Source: Toxoplasma gondii ME49
Taxonomy: Eukaryota; Apicomplexa; Conoidasida; Eucoccidiorida; Sarcocystidae
Length of the DNA stretch: 64,000 nucleotides
Direction: 5' to 3'
Assembly: GCF_000006565.2 (NCBI RefSeq)
Contig: NC_031476.1
Span: 193,458-257,457 of the forward strand
Part shown: positions 13,401-23,444 of the stretch, piece after piece
Layout of the letters: every line of letters starts with the position of its first letter
How positions within the stretch are numbered: position 1 is the stretch's first letter
Notes under the pieces: generated by a model
What the model saw: only the letters and a program-made list of their open reading frames with translations
Databases searched by the model: none
Told to the model about the DNA's origin: nothing
Made by a program: the position numbers and the translations under genes

Positions 13401-15609
13401 CAAGCGATTTCGCTGGCGCTTTTCGACTGTTTTCGAGCTTACTCGTTTCCTCGAACGGCAACACACTCCTTCGCCGTTTTCCATTCTCGTCCGACGTGGA
13501 TTTACTGCCAGAATCTGTCTTTCCACCTGTGGGATGTGCCTATCCGGTGACTCCCGGCCTTCGTCCGCAGTTCTCGGCCGAATCACCGTGGCCATGTCTC
13601 GTTTCTTCTGCACCCGTTTTTTCCGTGCCTCGACGAAACCGAGACAGCCGAGGGAAAAGCGCATTCTTTCCGTGGTTCGACTCAACATGGCGAAAAACAC
13701 CTACGCGCAGACACCCGCCTGCACACCTGACCGCAGCCGGGACCGGCCATCGGGGCTGGCACCGCTGCGCTATTTCTGAAGAGCTTCCCCAGCGAAAAGT
13801 CTCATCGCTAGGATCTCCTGCTTTTTATTGTTGAAAACAAAGTGAGACACACTACAATGGTGCCCTTTTGACGAAAGAGCGACTGTTTGACTCAGAGCGG
13901 GCCGATAGCTTGCTGCGCCGTGGGGGTTGAGGCCGTCTTGAGCATGCGCTCTCGATGCATGCCTGTGTCTGCTCTCTTTGATCACTGTTGACGCCTGCAA
14001 AGCCGTTTCGGCGTGTGTATCAGTCTGTGAGAGCCCCGATTTCTTCACATAAGCATGTGCATTCAACTTTCGTTGCGAGGCTCCGTGATTCGTGTGCTCT
14101 CGTCGAGCAGAGGTCACGGGCGCTGTCTCGCCAACGGGCTGTCGAAACGGAGGCCGTGCTTGCACGTTTGACTGCCTCGTCCCGGAGTTGATTTTTTCTC
14201 CTCTTTCAAGGGCAGTATTGTTTCGATCCAGCAGGTGCTTTGAACGCGACGTGGAAAATCGGCCGCCCACAGTTCTGTGCAACGAGACCCGGCCGCCAGG
14301 AACCCGTTCCGCAGTTCCCGCAGCTTCCAGCTGGACGACGTGACGTTTCCGGTCGCCTTCGCGGAGCTTTGTGATTTTCCAGCACAGAGAGGTGGGGGTT
14401 TCGACTCCATTCTACAGAAACTGTGTCAAACAAGCGGGGCCTGTCCAGAGGACAGGTGTGCACGGACGGCTGCGGCCGGTGCAGACCGGCCGAGAGAGCG
14501 ACTGAGAGCGCGCGCCTCGCGTTTGAGAAGAACCGCTTCCAGGGCCTTCGTCAGATCCTCGGTGTTTATTCGCGCTGGCGGGCCTCAGACACTCGTCGGA
14601 GAAGCGTCTGTGCTGTTGCCGTTTCCAGGAGTCTGTGTGTGACCTCTCCCTCTCTCTGTGGCTTTCAGGTGCAGGAGCAAGCCCCGCGTCCGGCCTGCTC
14701 TGGCAAGCTGCAAAGCGAGGCGTCTACCGACGTAGCGTCGACATCGCATGTTGCCGGCAGTCGCTGAGGTTTCTGTGTCGCCGCACACCGCCGTAGCGTT
14801 TTTCGACCGCGCGTCCAAGTCCTTGTACAGTTATTTGTCGCGCCACAGGTGCATTCTTCTCTTCGAGTTGGAAAGGCGAGAAGAAGGCGCCGGTGTCGCG
14901 CGACTGGACGTCTCCCTGGTTCTGTAAATTTGCGTCTCTGCATTGCCGCTCACAGTCCACAGGAGCTGGCATCAAGCCGTCTTCGGGGGCTGCTGGCGGT
15001 TTCCCTCTGCAGAGAGAGTTGTGTCATTTTCGTGGGTAGGTCCCTAGGTCTCGGATTTCAAGAAGCAACAGCCAAGACCCTCCTTTGCGGCGCCGCTGAT
15101 TCGCCAAACGAACGACGACGACCCAGGACATGTTCCCGCGCTGGCGCTGCCTTCTGCAAAAAACGAACAAGAGCCTCGTGGTGCCTGGGGGTCTTCTGCA
15201 CATTTGACAAATTGCCAAGCGGTGTATTTACACCAGACGGATCGCTCGCAACTACGAAGAAGAAACTGTTTTTGCCAGTCCCGGCGGTGTTTTCTATCCC
15301 TCTCAACTCCCACCGGAGAACCGACACAGAAGTTCAGGTGGACGTCCATCCGCCGCTGAGGAGGGGGACCCAAGGGTCTCGGCTCTTGGCTGCCTTTGGT
15401 TCCACGAACCCGCAACTCGCTCTCGTTTTAGAGCGGCCGTGAGGTACGAGATGCGTGCTCCCTTCTGTGAGAGTCCTCTCCTGTCTGTTCCGCTTCTTTA
15501 TGTGCCGCTCCCCTCCTCTTCCTTCTTCATCTCCCACAGCCCCCGTGCGGCCGCCTCGTCCACGCGTTTGCCCTTCTCTCGGAGCTGAGAGGCTCGAAGC
15601 GACTCGCCA
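10459..15609. other. Long gene-poor region between divergent transaldolase and ApiAP2 genes
   Basis: About 5.1 kb between the transaldolase ATG (minus) and the ApiAP2 ATG (plus). It must hold two promoters and probably a long ApiAP2 5' leader. Open frames exist, for example at 13147-13779 and overlapping it at 13241-13834, but none shows a recognisable family, a signal peptide or phase-matched splice partners. A GGTGTATTTACACC element lies at 15221-15234. I see no RNA gene. Confidence 0.55.
10561..10568. promoter_or_regulatory. TGCATGCA element upstream of transaldolase
   Basis: Palindromic TGCATGCA about 100 bp upstream of the transaldolase start codon. TGCATGC-type elements are known cis-motifs and ApiAP2 targets in coccidians and other apicomplexans. 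That this copy is functional is inference from its position only. Confidence 0.3.
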
Positions 15610-18600
15610 ATGGCGCCAGACAGAACTGCGAACTGGGGACTGGCAACGCCTCCTCGGCAGCCGCCGCGCGGGCCGCGTCCGGTGCCGTCCTCTCCGTGTG
15701 TGGCGTCGACTTCAACTTTTTCTTCGGATTCTTTCTCAGCGTGTCTAGAGCGCATGCGGCGGCCTGAGCGTTGCGGAGCCAAGCATCCCGACTCAGCCGC
15801 AGAATGCTGCATTCAGAGAGCAAACGAGAGAGACGGGGACGGCGCCTCTGGCGAACAAGCCTCTCTCTCAGGAGAAACGCTGAGCCCTGCTTCGGAGAAT
15901 GCCCCTCCCTCGAGGTCCTCTCTGTGTCTACATGCTGCTGTGTCAACGCACCCTGGCGCGTCGCCGCCTTCCGGCGCTGCGTCGATTTTCAGTCCTTCTT
16001 CCCTCGGCCGCGGAGCTTTCGAGTGTGTAGACAGCCGGCCGCCTCAGCTGCTGGCGCCACCCGGCGAGGCCGCAGTTGCCGGGGGTGTCTTGGCAGATCT
16101 CCGCCAGCATTTCGCGCAGCTCGCGCGGTGTCTATTTTCGCAACTAGCTAAACGCAGCGGCTCTGTGGAGGCAGGCTCACGTGCGTCCCTGTGGTCTGAC
16201 TCGAGCATGCAGAGGAGGCCCTGTGCCTCAGAAGGCCGACCGCCGGGAGGAGACAGAATGCCAGGCTCCGGACAGTCGTCGGGAGACAAGGCAGAGGACG
16301 TCAAACCCCAGCTGGCTCTGGCGAACAGGGAGAAGCGCCCAGAGGACAAAGAGGCTTTTCGAGCTCTCGCCTCTGTGTGGAGAGATCTGTGCAGAGAGCC
16401 GTCGATAACGGGACCCCGGCGACGCTCGTCAGAAACTCCCGTTTCTCCGGCCTCGACCTTCTCGACCCAGTCCTCCGTCGGAGACACCCAACTACTCGCC
16501 TGGAGTCTCCTGCGAAACGAAGACCACCACGCGGAGAAGGAGCTCAGCGGCGCGCATGCAGCCAGTGTGAAAAAGAGTCGAGACGCTCCGACGAGTTCTT
16601 CTCAAGCTGCAGGCTCTGAAGCGAACACGGAAGAGACGGAGATAGGGCGAGTAAAGAAGGCCGGGGACGCTTCTCTGCCTCTCGCGGTAACAAACTGGGC
16701 TTCGTCGACTTTGGCCGCAGCGCTTGACCCTGTCGCCGCGGAAGAGGAGACGGCTTTTCATGTCGAGAGGATCGTCAACAACACAGAGAGCCGCGAGGCG
16801 TTGGCGGAGTATGCAACCATTTTTGCGCCTCTCTTCGGCACCGACCCTCGTGACCTCTCGACCCAGCATGGCCTGTCTGCGCTGCACTGTGTCGCGCTCG
16901 ACCTGCAGTTTTTGAGGCGCGCCAAGGAGGTCAGCAAGGACCGGAGCGACTCCGCGCCTTCGCTTGTACGTCCACTCCGCGCTGCCGGCGCCGCGCCAGC
17001 GTCTCCGAGTCACACTCCGAAGGCCTTCCACGCAGTGCCCGGCGAGGCGGAAGTCTCTCCCGAGCAGACCTGGTGTTCGTCTTCTTGTTCCCCGCGCTCC
17101 TCGCGCTCTTCTCTCACGTTCGCCGGTCTCGACGCAGGCGCGAGTGACGTGAGGGCGACTGCCCTCTCGAGCCCCCGAGAGGACGGAAGCGACTGTGAAG
17201 GGGAGCGGAGGAGTCGAACGCCTTCTGGAGGCCAAGGATGTTCGAGGACCCATGACCGCGGACCGTACCGGACAGGCGAGGACAGGCGCGGAGAGAGGGC
17301 AGAGCAGCTGAGGGAAGACGCTTCGAAAGCCACAGACGCGACGCGACGCGTGGAAGAGATCCTGGACATTCCAACGGGGGCAGCCTTCGCGAGAGTTGCG
17401 GGAGACTCCCGCGGCCCCGAAGGCCCCGAAGACACACCAGAGGAGGGCGCCGCTTCCGGAGATCCGCTCTTCCACTTTGCGGTCCGCGGCTCTCACTCGG
17501 ACGACTTCTCGGCGCTGCTGCGGTGCGACTTGGCTTTTCCAGAGTTTGGACGCACGTCGCCTCCCCCCGCCTTCGCCGCACTCACGACGCGCCCAGGCCC
17601 CACAAGTCTCGCGCCGGAGGCCCGCGACCGACTGGGGACGCAGTTCCCTCTCTGCCTGGATCCGTCGGAGCCGGATCTCGATGCAGAGACACCCGACGCC
17701 CTGGCGGCATCGAGCTTGTTCGAGAAGGAAGATCGCGACTTGGACGGGTCTCCGTTCCAAGCTCCCCCACCGGAACTCCCGATTCTCGACGCGCGCAACC
17801 ACCTCGACGGAGTGGTGGAGAGCAGCGAAGAGGCTTGCCCGGGGTTGTTCTCGCTCACGGTGTGCGGCGGAGCAAGCTCAGCTAGCGTAGCCAGCGAGTG
17901 CCTGCCAGGCACCCAAGAGGCTGCCGGGCCGTTTCTCGCGCTTCCGACGCGAGACGCGGTGGCGCCGCCTCGCGAGGGACTGGACGGAGACGAGGGATGC
18001 GTTGGAGGGGAGAAGACGGGTGTCAGTCGCCCGCGGGCCGTCTTCGCGCGCTGTTTGTCTCCGCGGGTGACGGCGTCGGGCTCCGTCTCCCTCGCGTCGC
18101 TCGCCCCGTTCGGAGACTCTGCCCACAGCTTCTCGATCTCGGAACTCTTTCCCCTGGCAACGGGCCGAGACAGCGGCTGGGGTCGCGTGGTCGACGACTT
18201 GCCAGCCGCCGCGTCGCCGGCTTTTTCTGCATGCGCGGAAGTCGAGGGTCCTGCGGCGCCCGCCTTCGAGCTCCCCTTCTTCGCGCGCAGCCTCCACTCC
18301 TTCGCGCTCTCAGGCGGCGCCCCGGCGCACACCCTGTCGCTCGCGCCGCGGCGCCTATCGGCTGCGGGGACAGGAGACTCTGGACCTCTCGCGGACGAAG
18401 AGGCGGGGGGCGAGGGCGGCCACTCCGGCGGCTGTTGGCTGTCGCCGCGATCCGTAGCTGTCCTGAGGCAGTCTCTCCCAGCGGATGCAGACGGCCCCGA
18501 GTCTCTGTTGGCGTCGCTGCGGCAGTGGAGTCAGAGCCGAGGCCTGGAGTTCTCTGCGCAAAACGGCGAGGGAGACGGAGGCGCCGAGCGAGAGGTGCGA

Positions 18601-21289
18601 GACGAGAAGAGCGGAGGAAGGACTCGAGACGAAGAGCCAGGCGAGGCGATCACACAACGGGCGGCCCCCAGGGAGGAAGAGCTGCGCAGGGCTAAGGCGC
18701 GCCGCGCCGCGCTCTTGGCTGTCGCTCCCAGGAAAGACTTCGCTTCCAGCGTAGACACATCCCGTGACGGTGCTTCAGTCGGCGACCTTTCATCCCTCAC
18801 AAAAGATGAAAACCCAGAGGGAAGAATGGCCAGTCCAGCTCCCTCTCTTTCGCATCCCTATTGCTCTGCTTCATCCACAGTTCCTGCCTGTGGGAATAAC
18901 CTCTCTTCTTTCTCCTTTTCCTCTTCCCCTCTCTCTTCTTCTCTCTCGTCTTCTCTCTCGTCTTCCCTCTCGTCTTCCCTCTCGTCTTCTCTCTCTTCTT
19001 TTTCCTCTCCTTTTTCCTCTTCTTCCTCGTCTTCTTCGTCTCTCGCTTCTTTTTCCTCTTCCCCTCTCTCTTCTTCTCTCTCTCCTTTTTCTTCTTCCTC
19101 GTCTTTCTCTTCTTCTTTCTCTTCCTCGGCGTCTTCTGTGTGGTGTCCTGTGACAGCTGGCAACGAGGGAGAGAGGAGGGAATACTCGCATGCGACAGTG
19201 GAAGAATGCGTCGGTAGTCAGAGACAGCGTCTCTTATGTGAGCAGCAGCCTGCAGACGGAGGAAGCCACCGAGCTTCCCGAGTGGCGTTCGACGGACCTG
19301 CTGAGGCTAGAACTCTCGCGAGCCAAGGCGAAACGCCTCGCGAGCAAGTCTTCACTTTGAAAGCGGAGTCTCGTGCCGATGACTGGCACAGTTCTGGCGT
19401 CTATGCTTCTGACCGTAAGACGACCGCGCCCGAAAACCTACGATTGCGGATGTGATGTTTTTCGACTTAGCCACGAGAACGAACCGGCTGGGCCTCTGAA
19501 CTCTGTCCACACAAAAACGATCTCGCGGAGCTTCAGTCATCTCTCTCTCTCCCTACCTGTGTATCCGTCTATACCTATCTATCTATCTATATATATATAT
19601 ATATATATGTAGCGACAGATGTGTGCACTGTTATATAAGCTCAGTCTGCGGGTCGTATGTAGGTGGGACTGCCAGGGCAGAGTCAGCGTATGTATTTGCT
19701 GGTTGTGTGTATAGACGGAGGAAGCAGCCAAATACTTTCGAGTCGGGGGAAGCAAGAGCGTAGAGACTTCGAGGCGTGACCGCACAGCGTGGAAACCATG
19801 CAGAAGTGCAGCAGTGTTCTCTGGCTAGTCTTGCATGCATTTTCTCTCTCTCCGTCAACATTTCTGTGTGTTGCCGCACATCTGGAACTGCCTCGGCAGA
19901 CGGGAGTTCACGGCCTCCAGGCACTGTGCTTCCTGGGCTCCTCTTTTGTGTGCATGCGGTGCATGTACTTTCCTGCGTCGCATCTGTTTTTTCGTAGGTC
20001 CGCGTTTCGTTGCGTCAGACCATTTCGGGACCCAGCAGTGCGGCACTGCCAGCAGATGCCCCTGTCGAGACGCGTCGGTGTCTCCACTCCTCCACCGCTC
20101 ACCTTCAGGCGCGCCGTCGCAGGTGGGAGGAACAGCAGGTGGATGTGGTTCGTTCGCTGCGCCTCAAGTGCAAGGTGGAGTGCCGTTTTCTGCTTCCGCC
20201 GACGCCGCCGCATTTGTCCAGATGCCTCGTGGACCGGAGGCGAGCAACGTAGGGACGCAGCTCGTTTCAGCTGGATATACAGCGCACTTGGAGCGGGCGG
20301 GCGGAGGGGCGACGGGGCAGGTCAACTCGGGTGTACATACACCTGAGGGAGAGGGGGAGGGGAGCGGGTCTGTGCTGTCTCTCCGCTCAGGTGTATGTAC
20401 ACCTGGTTCTGGGAGTGAGCACAGCACGACTGCGACTCAGCTTTCGAGTCCATCGGCGCAGGCGCCGTCCGACCAGGGAAGCGAGAGAGGCGACGTGGTG
20501 CATCTCACTTCGCACGCATATTCTGCAGGGACTGAACTTGGAGAGAGACTCGTTAGCGCGCCGGTGCACCTATCGTATCCATCGGCTGTCCATGCGCCTG
20601 GCCGGCCTGCGTACGGCGGAGGCGAGGACACAGTCCAGCAGCGGAGCACCTGTACATGTGGTGTTGGCGAGCTGTCTGAAGAGCAAGCTGCATCCAGGGG
20701 GGCCTCGAAGAAGAGAAGAAAAGGCCGAGTCTCTGAGAAAGCGGAGTGCCTCACCCCGGGCGAGAAGGGGGAGGAAGAAGCGAGGACAACTGGAAGCGTC
20801 AGCAGCGGTGGACCCGCGACGGCGCACCCTGTTGTGACCATCGGGCTCGTCGGACGGCCGGGCGGCGTTCGGAACCTCGTCACGCCCGTCGGCAGTGAAA
20901 CGCCGTTGACCACTGGGGTACGCGAGAGAACGTAGCGCACACTGAGCAAGCAAGGCAAAAGACGCAAAAGGCTAGAAAGTGACGCAGGAGTCTCGAGACA
21001 GGACGGGGAAACAGAGCCGTCGACCAACTGAAAGACCCGTCGAGAAGGTTCATTGTTTTGTCGACAATACAAAGAGGACACCAGAAAAACAACGCGACAG
21101 CCGCCACGCGAATAAATTATGTACACACGTGTCTGCTTGCTGAGAAACAAGATATATATATATATATATATATATGTAGATTCATGTGTCTATGGCAATG
21201 TACAGTCAAGGCAAACAAATGTATACAGCATACATTTACACGGCCATTGGAATATTCAATGTATGTAGATATATTTATACATTTATATA

Positions 21290-21327
<38 letters not shown>

Positions 21328-23444
21328 TATATATATGTGTGTCTTCTTGCGTGTTGTGTGTAGGATTTTTCTGCGACTCGGGTTGTCCGTCTGAGCAACA
21401 AGGCAATGGAGCTGCCGTATGTCCACGGAGTGCGTTTTGAGGCGGAGGCCTTTGCCTGGACGGCGAAGATCGGCTCTGGGTCTCGGCGATTTCTAGTGAA
21501 GAAGCACGGCTTCCATAAGTCTCGTCTCTGCGCGATCGAGAAGATTCAACAGTGGAGGGCGACTCTCTCGCCAGCGGCTTTGGAACGCGAGCTCAGAGGT
21601 AGGTCGTGGGAGCCCAGAAAGACAAATGCCGAGGAACAGCAACGAACGCGGAGAACGAATCCGCACACATATATACATATATTTTTCTATTTATACATGA
21701 AGCGCCAGCTTCGTATGCTCCTAAATATCTGCGTATATGGACGGAAATGTATATAGATATTTGTAAATTTCTGGTATGTGTATGTTCAGCTTAAGGCATG
21801 GATCCTCTAAGTGTGTCAACTGCTGTTTCATCTCTGTTCGTTTCCGCATTGTTTGATGTGTCTTTCCTCCTCTTCGGTCGCCTATTTGTGTGATGCACAC
21901 TGTGTTTAGCGTTCGTGCTGGTGTCAAGGCTGCGCATGATGTCCATACACCTCAGGTTGCGCTGGCGTTTCTCTGCAGCACTCGTCGCGTCTTTTCTGTC
22001 GTTCTCTCCGTTCTTCGGACGCTGAGCGTTTCCTTGTGCGTGCCAGTGGAACTTCACCTCCCTCCGTCTTTTCCGACTTTCTCTTTTCCCTTCAGAGGAG
22101 CGCGAGATTATTGCGAGTCTCCCGGTCGATCCGCGGTGCGAGCATGCACCGGGTCCTCCAGAAGAGGTGCCGAGTCAGAGAAGCGGCGGCAGCCAAGAGG
22201 AAGGCGCGGCTGAGCGCGAAGGGTGTCTCGAGGACAGGAATGGAAAGAGGCAGCGGACGACGAGTGTGGAGACCCATTTCGTGCATCCTCTGTACACGTC
22301 GCCTGTCTCGTCAGTTCTCTCGGCTTCTGCTGTCGCCCCGCCGGCTGCCTGCGGTCAAGACGCGGCACCGTCGTCTTCCCCCTATTGTTGTCTCGCCCCA
22401 GATGTGCAGTGTATGTACACCGGACACCACGTGAACGCGTCCCCGGAGCTGGTCCAGTCGCAAGACCGGCTGGCGCCAGGCTCTGCGGTCGCTCCCTCGG
22501 ACTTCTTCCCCATGCAGCCCGCGTACTCGCCGCTCGTGTCAGCACCCTCGGCAGGTCCCCACATGGCATTCGCCTCGCCGGCCTTCTCCGGTGTCTCTTC
22601 TTCTCCCGTTGTGGCTATGCATGCGCCTCCCGCGTCGCTGCCTTCCTCGAACCCTGCGCTCTGCATGCGTGCTTCACCTGATCAGACGCCTTCTGCGTTT
22701 CCCTCCTTCTCGCCAGTGTCTCCGCCTCACCTCCCGCACTGCGGAGCGCCGGAGAAGACTGAACCCTCCAGAGAAGAGGGGCGAGAGGAGGAGCGCGACA
22801 GGCTGCGTTTTCTTCCGGCGTATCACCAGAGTCGCTTGTCGTCGATGCCGCCAAGCACTCCGGCTCCTCTCTCCACTGCATGCGCGTCGTCCTTCCCGCC
22901 CTCCGAGTTGGGCAGCCGTGTGCTGGAAGCCCCGAGCAAAGAGCCGCTCGAGGTCCGGGGCATGTACCACGATTCCAGCGAGCCTCCAGCGCAAAGAGCT
23001 CTCTGTCCGACTGTGTCCCCCTCTTCAGACCCGTATGCTTCGCCTGTTGCCTTCCCCTCCACGTTGGCCTCTTTCCCCGTCGACGGCCAAAGGCCGCAGC
23101 TCCTGCCCGCCGTCCAGGCGTCTCCAGGAGAGGACAACTGTCTCTCGAGAGGCGACGACCGCGGCGCGGGGAGGCTGTGCGCTCCAGAAGGTCCGTGCGG
23201 GTCTGCAGGCGATGGTCGCGACTTTGACGGCTCGGCCGAACACTCCGCACCTCTCTTCGAATGGGTTCCCTCCTTCTCTTTTGCACTCGCGCGCATGCGT
23301 TCCCTACCACGCTTCTCCGGCGCCGCCCGGCTGTCTCCCTCCCTCGAGTGCAAGCCCCGCGGCCTTCGCGTCCTACCCTCAGGTGTCTCCATCGCCTGCG
23401 CCGTCGCCGACACCGGTTCCGCTGTCTCTTCACTTCTCTTTTGA
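15610..23444 (+). CDS. ApiAP2 transcription factor, large, single AP2 domain
   Basis: Probable sequence-specific nuclear regulator. Phase-matched exons are 15610-19414, 19998-20917, 21364-21598 and 22096-23444, giving about 2,102 residues. The ATG at 15610 is the first in frame after a TGA at 15586. The AP2 domain is in exon 3 (about residues 1594-1650): GVRFEAEAFAWTAKI, then RRFLVKKHGFHKSRLCAIEK, matching the ApiAP2 pattern of three strands and a helix (F-x-V-K-K-x-G-F, then A-I-E). The rest is low complexity, including a serine-rich run around 18895-19140, Pro/Ser-rich sequence in exon 4, and a basic patch in exon 2 (SKKRRKGR) that could be a nuclear localisation signal. The 3' end is uncertain: after about 23265 a second frame looks more protein-like, and an alternative end uses a donor at about 23515 and an acceptor at about 23837. 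Confidence 0.85.
18895..19140 (+). repeat. TCT/TCC trinucleotide tract coding for a serine-rich run
   Basis: Imperfect pyrimidine-rich triplets, on the coding strand of ApiAP2 exon 1, encode a stretch almost wholly of Ser with Phe, Leu and Pro. Because the tract is almost purely pyrimidine, the opposite strand is open as Glu/Arg-rich frames, which are shadows. Confidence 0.9.
20330..20403. repeat. Two inverted GGTGTA-NN-TACACC elements
   Basis: GGTGTACATACACC at 20330-20343 and its reverse-complement form GGTGTATGTACACC at 20390-20403. Flanks extend the match (CACCTGAGG on one side, CTCAGGTG on the other), so the two copies are inverted. They lie in ApiAP2 exon 2 and encode SGVHTPEG and SGVCTPG. 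Confidence 0.85.
21152..21337. repeat. TA microsatellites in ApiAP2 intron 2
   Basis: (TA)n runs at about 21152-21176 and 21283-21337 within the intron between exons 19998-20917 and 21364-21598. Confidence 0.85.

Noticed and set aside
13147..13834. Overlapping plus-strand frames, one with a stretch like KKFKKRTLIRGGRLWLWAAG
   Set aside because: No matching splice partners, no clear family, and three frames are open together; more likely ApiAP2 leader DNA, though a small gene cannot be fully excluded.
16492..17802. 436-residue Arg-rich minus-strand frame
   Set aside because: Antisense shadow of ApiAP2 exon 1, whose own frame is continuous and phase-matched to the AP2 exon.
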